NCBI RefSeq assembly: GCF_000429045.1
Contig: NZ_AUBC01000010.1
Coordinates: forward strand, 1 to 64,000
From: Salinarimonas rosea DSM 21201
GTDB taxonomy: Bacteria > Pseudomonadota > Alphaproteobacteria > Rhizobiales > Beijerinckiaceae
Length of the DNA: 64,000 nt
Reading direction: 5' to 3'
This document shows positions 37,646 to 45,397 of this stretch, in pieces (positions within the stretch are counted from its first letter, which is position 1; the number at the start of each line of letters is the position of its first letter). Below the pieces are notes generated by a model. The model saw only the letters and a list, made by a program, of their open reading frames with translations. It was not told the origin of the DNA and did not search any database. A program made the position numbers and the translations under genes.

Positions 37646-39162
37646 GCGGATCCCCCCTCGTCATCGTCTATCATCGCCAGCCCCTCGAGGAGGTGACGAT
37701 CGACGGCAAGATCCACTACCGCACGAACAAGAGCCCGAACGGCATCGTCCCCACGCTGAAGAGCTTCTTCAACCACCTCGGCGAGGAGGGCGGCTCCTGG
37801 GTCGCCTGGAAGACCTTCGATCCCGAGGTCGGCGTCGACTTCGAGAAGGTGGTGACCGTCGAGGACCCGTTCGGCGACTATCGTGTGTCGCGGCTGCCGC
37901 TGACGAAGGAGCAGGTGGAGAGCTTCTACCACGTCACCTCCAAGGAGGCGCTGTGGCCGATCCTGCACTCGTTCCCGGATCGCTATCGCTACGACAATGT
38001 GGACTGGGAGACGTTCCGCGAGGTGAACCGCGCCTTCGCGGAGGCCGCGGCCGAGGAGGTCGCGGACGACGGGCTCGTCTGGATCCACGACTACAATCTC
38101 TGGCTCGTGCCGCTCTACCTGCGCCGCATCAAGCCCGACGTGAAGATCGCCTTCTTCCACCACACGCCGTTCCCCGGCCCGGACGTGTTCAACGTCCTGC
38201 CGTGGCGGCGGGAGATCATCAACAGCCTGCTCGACTGTGATCTCGTCGGCTTCCACCTGCCGCGCTACGCCCGCAACTTCGCCGAGGTCGCCCGCTCCCT
38301 GATGGGCGCGACCATGGGCGAGCCGGTGCCCGTCGACGCGCCGCTGGCGACGCCCGGCATGGCGCTCTCCGAGCCGGACGTGCCGGCGAAGGTGACGTTC
38401 GAGGGGCGTGACGTGCTGCTCGGCGTGGCCCCGGTGGGCTGCAATGCCGCGCTCGTCGACTCGATCCTGGCGACGCCGGAGAACCAGGCGCTGCAGCGCC
38501 AGCTCCTGGACGAGCTCGACGGCCGGCGGCTGATCATGACGGTCGGCCGCACGGACTACACCAAGGGCATGGTCGAGAGCCTGTGCGCCTTCGAGCGCCT
38601 GCTCGAGCGCCGGCCCGAGCTGATCGGCAAGGTGAAGATGCTCGCGACCTCCGTGCGGGCCGCCGCGCAGATGACGGTCTACGAGGGCACGCAGCGCGAC
38701 ATCGAGGGCCTGGTGGGGCGCATCAACGGGCGCTTCTCGACCATGGACTGGACGCCCGTCGTGCTGTTCGGCCAGGCGATCCCCTTCGAGAAGCTCGTCG
38801 CCTACTACGCGATCGCCGACGTCTGCCTCACGGCGCCCCTGCGGGACGGGCTCAACCTCGTCGCCAAGGAGTACGTGGCGTCGAAGGCGGGCAATCCGGG
38901 CGTCCTCATCCTTTCGGAGTTCGCCGGCTGCGCCGTCGAGCTGCCGCAGGCGATGCTGACGAACCCCTACTCGAACCGCTCCCTCGACAACGCGCTCGAC
39001 ACCGCGCTCGCCACCCCGGCGGACGAGGCGGCGGCGGCCATGGCCGACATGGCCAAGGAGGTCGCGACCTACGATCTCGGCCACTGGGCGGCGGTGACGC
39101 GCGCGCAGTTCGCGATGATCGACCGCGCGCGGGCCGAGGCGCCGGCGGAAGCTGCGGCGTGA
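37642..39162 (+). CDS. ggpS: Glucosylglycerol-phosphate synthase (GT20)
   Basis: A 506-residue GT20 glycosyltransferase that joins glucose from a nucleotide sugar to glycerol-3-phosphate. It resembles trehalose-phosphate synthase (WIHDYNLWLVPLYLR, GRTDYTKGM, PLRDGLNLVAKEY), but the region FFHHTPFPGPDVFNVLPWR and FHLPRYARNFAEV follows the GgpS pattern rather than that of OtsA. A gpsA and a HAD phosphatase lie in the same overlapping operon, matching glucosylglycerol synthesis for salt protection. ADP-glucose or UDP-glucose as donor cannot be told from sequence. OtsA-type activity is the main alternative. Confidence 0.85.
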   Translation: MSGSPLVIVYHRQPLEEVTIDGKIHYRTNKSPNGIVPTLKSFFNHLGEEGGSWVAWKTFDPEVGVDFEKVVTVEDPFGDYRVSRLPLTKEQVESFYHVTSKEALWPILHSFPDRYRYDNVDWETFREVNRAFAEAAAEEVADDGLVWIHDYNLWLVPLYLRRIKPDVKIAFFHHTPFPGPDVFNVLPWRREIINSLLDCDLVGFHLPRYARNFAEVARSLMGATMGEPVPVDAPLATPGMALSEPDVPAKVTFEGRDVLLGVAPVGCNAALVDSILATPENQALQRQLLDELDGRRLIMTVGRTDYTKGMVESLCAFERLLERRPELIGKVKMLATSVRAAAQMTVYEGTQRDIEGLVGRINGRFSTMDWTPVVLFGQAIPFEKLVAYYAIADVCLTAPLRDGLNLVAKEYVASKAGNPGVLILSEFAGCAVELPQAMLTNPYSNRSLDNALDTALATPADEAAAAMADMAKEVATYDLGHWAAVTRAQFAMIDRARAEAPAEAAA

Positions 39163-39179
39163 GGACCGCGTCGGGTGCG

Positions 39180-39463
39180 CGGCAGCGTTGCCGGGCGCCC
39201 GAATTCTGGTGTGCTCTTCGCCGGAGTGGAAGGAGAGGGCTTCCCCCCTCCTTCGGTTCGCTACGCGAGTGCTAAGCGGAAGACCAGCTGCCATCTCGTC
39301 TTCCGCGCCAGCGCAGAGTAATGGACACGCTGAACCCGGGACATCTCCCACTTCATCGCCTTCGTCGAGCGAGCGAGGCTGTCGCCCGCAGGCAGCAGGA
39401 GCCGATCTCCCGATGCAGGACGACGGCGCATCCTCGGCGTTCCGCTCGATAAAACGAGCGTAA
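39180..39463. repeat. Structured tandem repeat unit, copy A
   Basis: First copy of a unit repeated 370 bases downstream. Shared words include GGACACGCTGA, GAGCGAGGCTGTCGCCCGCA and GGAGCCGATCTCCC. Stem-loops: 39230-39253 (AAGGAG...CTCCTT), 39276-39306 (12-bp stem with one mismatch), 39398-39410 (GGAG-CCGAT-CTCC), and 39443-39460 (CGCTCG-ATAAAA-CGAGCG). The copies have diverged, but the folding potential is kept. Confidence 0.75.
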
Positions 39464-39549
39464 CGGCGCACGTCTCGTCCGGCTGGCCGGAAATTGCATT
39501 TCGTGTCGGTGGTCGACTGGAGCGCACGTCTGCGACGCGTCGATCTGCT

Positions 39550-39845
39550 CGGCGGCGTTGCGGTGCGCCCATGTCGTGCTATATTCGTCCGTGGAGTGGG
39601 GAAGGAGAGTTTCCTCTCCTCCTCCGTTTTCACCACTCCAGCGCTAAGCGGAAGACGAGGGCCATTCTCGTCTTCCGCGTCCGGCGCAGGGTGATGGACA
39701 CGCTGATGTGTGGGATGTCCCACCTCATCGCATATCCTCCATGGGTCGAGCGAGGCTGTCGCCCGCAGGCGCCGGGAGCCGATCTCCCGGCGCGGGATGC
39801 TGGCCCCTCCCTGGCGTTCCACTCGACGCTATGAGCGTAGCGTCT
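39550..39845. repeat. Structured tandem repeat unit, copy B
   Basis: Second copy. Stem-loops: 39603-39620 (AGGAGAG-TTTC-CTCTCCT), 39648-39678 (perfect 12 bp, GCGGAAGACGAG with a 7-base loop), 39769-39793 (perfect 10 bp around the same CCGAT loop as in copy A), and 39825-39844 (GACGCTA-TGAGCG-TAGCGTC). Several stems differ in sequence from copy A yet still pair, which is the sign of selection on structure. Confidence 0.75.
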
Positions 39846-39927
39846 CCGGCGCGATCATGCCAGCCTCAGAGTGGCAATTGCGGCGTCTGGTCGACACTAG
39901 ATCCTCATCCCGATCGCGCCCGCCGAT

Positions 39928-39956
39928 TTGCGTTTTCCGACGTTCTGCCCCATCTG
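39928..39956 (+). promoter_or_regulatory. Candidate prfC promoter
   Basis: TTGCGT (39928-39933), 17 bases, CATCTG (39951-39956). The layout and flanking bases match the candidate promoter at 35621-35649 at 22 of 34 positions. It lies about 40 bases before the prfC ATG. The -10 hexamer is weak. Confidence 0.35.
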
Positions 39957-39996
39957 AGGCATCACGTTCCCCGAGAAGCCTCCGATCGCTCATCCC

Positions 39997-41598
39997 ATGA
40001 CCGACGCTGCACGCCCCGCCGCCGCCGATCCCGTCTCGGCGCGCCGAACCTTCGCCATCATCTCGCACCCGGACGCGGGCAAGACGACGCTGACCGAGAA
40101 GCTCCTGCTCTTCGGCGGCGCGATCCAGCTCGCCGGCGAGGTGAAGGCCAAGCGCAACCGCGTCTCGACGCGCTCGGACTGGATGGCGATCGAGAAGAGC
40201 CGCGGCATCTCCGTCGTCACCTCGGTGATGACGTTCGAGTACGGCGGGCACGTCTTCAACCTGCTCGACACGCCGGGCCACGAGGACTTCTCGGAGGACA
40301 CCTACCGCACGCTCACCGCGGTGGATTCCGCCGTGATGGTGATCGACGCGGCCAAGGGCATCGAGGCGCGCACGCGCAAGCTGTTCGAGGTCTGCCGCCT
40401 GCGCGACATCCCGATCGTCACCTTCGTCAACAAGATGGACCGCGAGACGCGCGACCCGTTCGACCTCTTGGACGAGATCGAGAAGACGCTCGCGCTGGAC
40501 ATCGCGCCGGTGACCTGGCCGATCGGCCGCGGGCGCTCCTTCGCCGGCACCTACGACCTCGCGGCGGGCACCGTGCGCCGGCTCGACGACGAGGTGACGC
40601 CGACCCCGGTCTCCGGCCCGGACGACCCGCTCTTCGACGAGCTGCTGCCGGATCCGGCCGAGCGCGCGGTCTTCCGCGAGGAGGTGGAGCTCGCCCGCGA
40701 GGGCCTGCAGCGCTTCGACCTCCAGGCCTTCCGCGAGGGGCACCTGACGCCCGTCTTCTTCGGCTCGGCGCTCAGGAACTACGGCGTGCGCGACCTCATC
40801 GACACGCTCGGCCGTGTCGCGCCGCCGCCGCGCGCGCAGGAGGCGGACGGGCGCGCGGTGGAGGCGGGCGAGCCGAAGATGACCGGCTTCGTCTTCAAGA
40901 TCCAGGCGAACATGGACCCGAACCACCGCGACCGCATCGCCTTCGTGCGGGTGTGCTCGGGCAGGCTCCAGCGCGGCATGAAGGCGAAGCTCGTGCGCAC
41001 GGGCAAGCCGATCACGCTCTCGGCGCCGCAGTTCTTCTTCGCCCAGGACCGTGCCGTCGCCGACGAGGCCTATGCGGGGGACGTCGTCGGCATCCCCAAC
41101 CACGGCACGCTCAGGATCGGCGACACGCTCACCGAGGGCGAGGATCTCGTCTTCCGGGGCGTGCCGTCCTTCGCCCCCGAGATCATGCGCCGCGTGAAGC
41201 TGTCCGACGCCATGAAGGCGAAGAAGCTCAAGGAAGCGCTCCAGCAGCTCGGCGAGGAGGGCGTCGTCCAGCTCTTCGTGCCGCACGACGGCTCGGGCGC
41301 GATCGTCGGCGTCGTCGGCGCGCTGCAGCTCGACGTGCTCAAGGAGCGGCTCCAGGCGGAGTATGCATTGCCGATCGACTACGAGCAGACCCGCTTCTCG
41401 GTGTGCCGCTGGATCGCGTCGGACGACGAGAAGAAGCTCGACGAGTTCATGAATGCCAACCGCTCGGCCATGGCCGACGATCTCGACGGCGCGCCGGTCT
41501 TCCTCGCGCCATCGGCCTTCTCGCTGCGCTACGACGAGGAGCGCTGGCCGCAGATCCGCTTCACGGACATCAAGGACTACCAGAAGAAGGCCGCCTGA
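39997..41598 (+). CDS. prfC: Peptide chain release factor 3
   Basis: GTPase that recycles RF1/RF2 from the ribosome after termination. The 533 residues fit RF3. G motifs are SHPDAGKTT (G1), RGISVVTSV (G2), DTPGHEDF (G3), NKMDRE (G4) and the RF3-type domain II (MDPNHRDRIAFVRVCSG). The C-terminal part has RFSVCRWIASDDEKKL. The ATG at 39997 follows the candidate promoter; no Shine-Dalgarno is obvious. It converges with amtB over a strong hairpin. Confidence 0.96.
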   Translation: MTDAARPAAADPVSARRTFAIISHPDAGKTTLTEKLLLFGGAIQLAGEVKAKRNRVSTRSDWMAIEKSRGISVVTSVMTFEYGGHVFNLLDTPGHEDFSEDTYRTLTAVDSAVMVIDAAKGIEARTRKLFEVCRLRDIPIVTFVNKMDRETRDPFDLLDEIEKTLALDIAPVTWPIGRGRSFAGTYDLAAGTVRRLDDEVTPTPVSGPDDPLFDELLPDPAERAVFREEVELAREGLQRFDLQAFREGHLTPVFFGSALRNYGVRDLIDTLGRVAPPPRAQEADGRAVEAGEPKMTGFVFKIQANMDPNHRDRIAFVRVCSGRLQRGMKAKLVRTGKPITLSAPQFFFAQDRAVADEAYAGDVVGIPNHGTLRIGDTLTEGEDLVFRGVPSFAPEIMRRVKLSDAMKAKKLKEALQQLGEEGVVQLFVPHDGSGAIVGVVGALQLDVLKERLQAEYALPIDYEQTRFSVCRWIASDDEKKLDEFMNANRSAMADDLDGAPVFLAPSAFSLRYDEERWPQIRFTDIKDYQKKAA

Positions 41599-41625
41599 GC
41601 GGCGCCGCCTCGGCCGAAGAACGCG

Positions 41626-41655
41626 GAACGCCGCGCCCGGGGGGGCGCGGCGTTC
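41626..41655. terminator. Bidirectional hairpin between prfC and amtB
   Basis: A perfect 12-bp stem (GAACGCCGCGCC, 41626-41637; partner 41644-41655) with a 6-base loop sits between the convergent prfC and amtB genes. It probably terminates transcription from both sides. Confidence 0.7.
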
Positions 41656-41677
41656 GTCGTTGGAGCCGGGGCTCGGA

Positions 41678-43024
41678 TCAGGCGCGACCGGCGCCCGCGA
41701 ACTCGGGATAGGCCTCGACGCCGACCTCGAGCTTGTCGAGACCCGCCATCTCCTCCTCCTTGGACACACGCAGGCCGGTGCTCACCTTCAGCACGTACCA
41801 GACGATCGCGGAGGCGATGAAGGCGAAGGCGCCGATCGAGACCACGCCGATGAGCTGCACGCCGAAGCTCGTGCCCTCGGTCGACAGCGGCACCACCATC
41901 GTGCCCCAGATGCCGGCGAGCAGGTGGACCGGGATCGCACCCACCACGTCGTCGATCTTGAGCTTGTCGAGCAGCGGCACCGCGAAGACCACGATCGCGC
42001 CGCCGACGGCACCGATCAGGATCGCGAGCGGGACCGACGGGTCGAGCGGGCCGGCCGTGATCGAGACGAGGCCGGCCAGCGCGCCGTTGAGCGCGATCGT
42101 GAGGTCGACCTTCTTGTAGACGATCTGGCAGAGGATCATCGCGGCCACCACGCCCGCCGCGGCGGCGAGGTTGGTGTTCATGAAGATCTTCGCCACGGCC
42201 GAGGCGTCGGAGATCGTGCCCATGGCGAGCTGCGAGCCGCCGTTGAAGCCGAACCAGCCGAGCCAGAGGATGAACGTGCCCAGCGTCGCGAGCGGCATGG
42301 ACGAGCCCGGCAGCGGCATCACCTTGCCTTCGGCGGAGTACTTGTCCGTGCGCGCGCCGATGATGAGCGCGCCCGCGAGCGCGGCCCAGCCGCCGACCGA
42401 GTGCACCAGCGTCGACCCGGCGAAGTCGGAGAAGCCCATCTCGTAGAGCCAGCCGGTGCCCCACTGCCAGGACCCGGTGATCGGGTAGATGATGCCCGTG
42501 AGCACGGCCACGAAGATGAAGAACGGCCACATCTTCGTGCGCTCGGCGATGGTGCCGGACACGATCGAGGCGGTGGTGGCGCAGAACACCATCTGGAAGA
42601 ACCAGTCGGAGGCCGCGGCGTAGCCGTCGCCGGCCACCTCGGCGTCGGGCGCCGGGATCGCCTTGGGCGTGAACGAGCCGAAGAAGCCGCCGTCGACGCC
42701 GTCGTACATCAGGTTGTAGCCGACGACCCAGAACATCAGGCCCGCGATGGAGTAGAGGCCGATGTTCTTCAGGCACTGCATGGAGACGTTCTTGGAGCGC
42801 ACCATGCCGGCCTCGAGCATGGCGAAGCCGGCGGCCATCCACATCACGAGGAAGCCGCCGATCAGGAACAGCAGCGTGTTGAAGACGAAGGCCGTGTCGC
42901 CGGCGACCGCGTACTCGACCGCCTCGGCGGCTTCGGGGGCGGCGTCCTGCGCGACGGCGGCCGTGGCGAGCACGACGAGCGCGAGCGTCGAGGCGGCCGC
43001 CTTGGTCAGGATGGAAGGCATCAT
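41678..43024 (-). CDS. amtB: Ammonium transporter AmtB
   Basis: Ammonium channel of 448 residues with an N-terminal signal-like segment (about residues 1-25) and eleven membrane helices. The twin His pair of the pore is in STLVHSVGG and AIPVHLLAG. AMAMLEAGMVRSKN-like sequence (GFAMLEAGMVRSKN) and GGSQLAMGT mark the family. Two adjacent ATGs exist; the one at 43024 has GGAGGAG eight bases upstream. It lies 47 bases behind glnK on the same strand, the classic glnK-amtB operon whose PII protein blocks the channel when nitrogen is plentiful. Confidence 0.95.
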   Translation of the reverse strand: MMPSILTKAAASTLALVVLATAAVAQDAAPEAAEAVEYAVAGDTAFVFNTLLFLIGGFLVMWMAAGFAMLEAGMVRSKNVSMQCLKNIGLYSIAGLMFWVVGYNLMYDGVDGGFFGSFTPKAIPAPDAEVAGDGYAAASDWFFQMVFCATTASIVSGTIAERTKMWPFFIFVAVLTGIIYPITGSWQWGTGWLYEMGFSDFAGSTLVHSVGGWAALAGALIIGARTDKYSAEGKVMPLPGSSMPLATLGTFILWLGWFGFNGGSQLAMGTISDASAVAKIFMNTNLAAAAGVVAAMILCQIVYKKVDLTIALNGALAGLVSITAGPLDPSVPLAILIGAVGGAIVVFAVPLLDKLKIDDVVGAIPVHLLAGIWGTMVVPLSTEGTSFGVQLIGVVSIGAFAFIASAIVWYVLKVSTGLRVSKEEEMAGLDKLEVGVEAYPEFAGAGRA

Positions 43025-43071
43025 TCGGAAAACTCCTCCGGTCGAATGGGAATCGAGCGCGGGGCGTCCGC

Positions 43072-43410
43072 TCAGAGCGCGTCGCCGTCGGTCTCGCCGG
43101 TGCGGATCCGCACCGCCTTCTCGAGCGGCACGACGAAGATCTTGCCGTCGCCGATCTGGCCCGTGCGCGCGGCGTTGGCGATCGCCTCGACGGCCGAGGC
43201 GACGAGGTCGGCGGAAACCGCCACCTCGATCTTGATCTTGGGCAGGAAGCTCACGGCGTACTCGGCGCCGCGGTAGATCTCGGTGTGTCCCTTCTGCCGG
43301 CCGTAACCCTTCACCTCGGTCACGGTCAGGCCGTGCACGCCGAGAGCGGTGAGCGCGTCGCGCACCTCCTCCAGCTTGAACGGCTTGATGACGGCCATCA
43401 CGATCTTCAT
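43072..43410 (-). CDS. glnK: Nitrogen regulatory protein PII (GlnK)
   Basis: A 112-residue PII signal protein. It starts MKIVMAVIKPFKLEEVRDAL. The T-loop is GYGRQKGHTEIYRGAEY, with the uridylylated Tyr at RGAEY, and GDGKIFVVPLEKAVRIRTGE closes the nucleotide site. It senses ATP/ADP and 2-oxoglutarate and binds AmtB. Being the first gene of glnK-amtB, it is called GlnK. A candidate sigma-54 promoter lies about 95 bases upstream, fitting control by NtrC. Confidence 0.95.
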   Translation of the reverse strand: MKIVMAVIKPFKLEEVRDALTALGVHGLTVTEVKGYGRQKGHTEIYRGAEYAVSFLPKIKIEVAVSADLVASAVEAIANAARTGQIGDGKIFVVPLEKAVRIRTGETDGDAL

Positions 43411-43504
43411 GGGCAGGCCCCCTTGGATCCCGACGGGACGTCTCCCCGCCGGCCGGTTGCGCGAACCCCGGGACGCGGCGGCCCCGGGTGGTCGGGGATC
43501 GTTA

Positions 43505-43520
43505 ATCAAGGCGCGTGCCA
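43505..43520 (-). promoter_or_regulatory. Candidate sigma-54 promoter of glnK-amtB
   Basis: On the minus strand TGGCAC, five bases (GCGCC), then TTGAT matches the -24/-12 consensus TGGCACN5TTGCW except that the -12 C is A. Transcription would begin roughly 83 bases before the glnK ATG. RpoN/NtrC control of glnK-amtB is established in many Proteobacteria. Confidence 0.55.
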
Positions 43521-43708
43521 AGTGCGCCGCGGCCTCCGGGAAAATCCGAATCCGAGCGTTGTGGCCGTGCTTTGCGAGGGAGCGGGAGGCGTGCGCCGGC
43601 CGCCGGAGGGCGCGCGCGGCGGTTGATGAAAACGAAGGCAGCGAGCAATGCTCAAGAAATAGGCAAAAGGGCAGCGGGGCGTCAGGGGCTCCGGCACCCT
43701 GCAACGGG

Positions 43709-43736
43709 CCCCGGGGCGCGCGGCGGCGCCCCGGGG
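43709..43736 (-). terminator. Hairpin after the aldehyde dehydrogenase gene
   Basis: A perfect 11-bp stem (CCCCGGGGCGC with GCGCCCCGGGG, 6-base loop) begins ten bases past the dehydrogenase stop. No U-run follows. It is probably a GC-rich terminator. Confidence 0.55.
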
Positions 43737-43746
43737 TGTGGGCCGG

Positions 43747-45192
43747 TCAGAGGCCCTGCTGGGTCACGAACTTCGTGGTCAGGTAGGCATCGAGCGCCTC
43801 GACGCCGCCCTCCGAGCCGTAGCCGGAATCCTTCATGCCGCCGAAGGGTGTCTCGGGCAGCGCCACGCCGTGGTGGTTGATCGAGACCATGCCGCTCTCG
43901 ACGCCCGCGGCGAGGGCCGAGGCGGTCTGCGCGGAGCTGGTATAGGCGTAGGCGGCGAGCCCGTAGGGCAGGCGGTTCGCCTCCGCGATCGCCTCGTCCC
44001 GATCCTTGAAGCGGTTGATCGAGGCGACCGGGCCGAAGGGCTCCTCGTTCAGGATGCGCGCGTCGCGCGGCACGTCGGTGAACACGGTCGGCTCGAAGAA
44101 GAAGCCCTGGTTGCCGATGCGCTTGCCGCCGGTCCGCAGCGTCGCACCCTTCTCCTGGGCGTCGGCGACGAGCGTCTCCATGGCCTCGATGCGCCGCGCG
44201 TGGGCGAGGGGGCCCATCTTGGTCTGAGGGTCGAGGCCGTTGCCGACGTTCAGGTTCTTCGAGATGTCGACGAAGCCCTCGACGAAGCGATCGTAGACCG
44301 TCTCGTGCACCAGGAAGCGGGTGGGCGCGATGCAGACCTGGCCGGCATTGCGGTACTTGTTCGCCGAGAGCACAGAGAGCGCCTTGTTGACGTCGGCATC
44401 CCCGAACACGATCGCCGGCGCGTGCCCGCCGAGCTCCATCGTGGCGCGCTTCATGTGCTGCCCGGCCAGCGCCGCGAGATGCTTGCCGACCGCCGTCGAG
44501 CCGGTGAAGGAGATCTTGCGGATCACCGGCGAGGGGATGAGGTATTCCGAGATCTCGGCCGGCACCCCGAACACGAGCTGCAGCGCCTCGCCGGGCACGC
44601 CCGCGTCGAAGAAGCAGCGCACCATCTCCATGCACGAGGCCGGCGTGTCCTCGGGCCCCTTGAGGACGACCGAGCAGCCGACGGCGAGGCCCGCCGCGAC
44701 CTTGCGCATGGCCTGGTTGATCGGGAAGTTCCACGGCGTGAAGGCGGCGACCGGCCCCACCGGCTCCTTCATCACGAGCTGGAGCACGTCGCCCGCGCGC
44801 GGCGGGATCACGCGGCCGTAGGCGCGCCGGCCCTCCTCGGCGAGCCAGTCGCAGGTGTCGGCGGCGCCGAGCGTCTCGACGCGCGCCTCGAAGAGCGGCT
44901 TGCCCTGCTCCATCGTCATGATGGTGGCGATCGTCTCGGCCCGCTCGCGCAGGAGATCGGCGGCTTTGCGGAGGATCTTGTAGCGGTCGAAGGCGCCGAC
45001 CTTGCGCCAGGCGGCGAAGCCCTTGTCGGCTGCGGCGAGCGCCTCGTCGAGATCGGCGGTGCCGGCTTTCGGCAGGTCGCCGATCGTCTCGCCGGTCGCC
45101 GGGTCGATCACGGGAAGCGTCTCGCCGTCGGCGGCGGGGCGCCAGGCGCCGGCGATCTGCAGGGCGAGCTTCGGATAGGCGACGTCGGGCAT
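43747..45192 (-). CDS. gabD: NAD(P)-dependent succinate-semialdehyde dehydrogenase-like enzyme
   Basis: Aldehyde dehydrogenase of 481 residues. The cofactor region has FTPWNFPINQ and KGPEDTP, the Gly-rich turn is FTGSTAVGKHL, the Glu is in MELGGHAPAI, and the catalytic Cys is in NAGQVCIAPTR. SSADH-type features include ISKNLNVGNG and the NHHGVALPETPFGGMKDSG loop. It would oxidise succinate semialdehyde to succinate. No GABA transaminase lies beside it, so the exact aldehyde is inferred from family. It is divergent from the gamma-glutamyltransferase gene. Confidence 0.85.
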   Translation of the reverse strand: MPDVAYPKLALQIAGAWRPAADGETLPVIDPATGETIGDLPKAGTADLDEALAAADKGFAAWRKVGAFDRYKILRKAADLLRERAETIATIMTMEQGKPLFEARVETLGAADTCDWLAEEGRRAYGRVIPPRAGDVLQLVMKEPVGPVAAFTPWNFPINQAMRKVAAGLAVGCSVVLKGPEDTPASCMEMVRCFFDAGVPGEALQLVFGVPAEISEYLIPSPVIRKISFTGSTAVGKHLAALAGQHMKRATMELGGHAPAIVFGDADVNKALSVLSANKYRNAGQVCIAPTRFLVHETVYDRFVEGFVDISKNLNVGNGLDPQTKMGPLAHARRIEAMETLVADAQEKGATLRTGGKRIGNQGFFFEPTVFTDVPRDARILNEEPFGPVASINRFKDRDEAIAEANRLPYGLAAYAYTSSAQTASALAAGVESGMVSINHHGVALPETPFGGMKDSGYGSEGGVEALDAYLTTKFVTQQGL

Positions 45193-45397
45193 GGCTTCTC
45201 GTCCTCGGGGCTCGTTTCGAGATGGCGTCTTGCATCCCTCCTAGCAAACGGGGCGCGCGGGCGCGAGGGTCCGGCGGGGCCGCGTCGAGCACTGCGGGCG
45301 TGCGTTCGTGCGCGATCGGCTGGGGCGAGACGCGCGCTTGCCAGGCGGGTGGTTCGGCCTCACAACGAGTGGCTTCATCCCTCGAGGAGGACCCGCG

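Larger units (their letters stand above)
39163..39996. other. Non-coding region between ggpS and prfC with a duplicated structured element
   Basis: This 834-base stretch holds no credible protein gene, although two short ORFs of about 90 codons follow the repeats. It contains two degenerate tandem copies of a roughly 290-base unit, each with several stem-loops, and near the right end a promoter candidate for prfC. Copies and hairpins are listed separately. Confidence 0.75.
43411..43746. other. Intergenic region between glnK and the aldehyde dehydrogenase gene
   Basis: The 336-base region holds the candidate sigma-54 promoter of glnK (43505-43520) and a strong hairpin next to the dehydrogenase stop (43709-43736). 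Between them I see no ORF, RNA gene or clear NtrC site. Confidence 0.6.

Noticed and set aside
37642-39162. Trehalose-6-phosphate synthase (OtsA) with OtsB
   Set aside because: The HHTPFPGPDVFNVLPWR and FHLPRYARNF stretches follow the glucosylglycerol-phosphate synthase pattern, and the dedicated gpsA supplies glycerol-3-phosphate. Kept as an alternative only.
39571-39834. Open frame of 87 codons over repeat copy B
   Set aside because: It follows the hairpins of the repeat, has no ribosome site, and a similar frame over copy A (39188-39463) diverges with many non-conservative changes; structure rather than coding appears to be kept.
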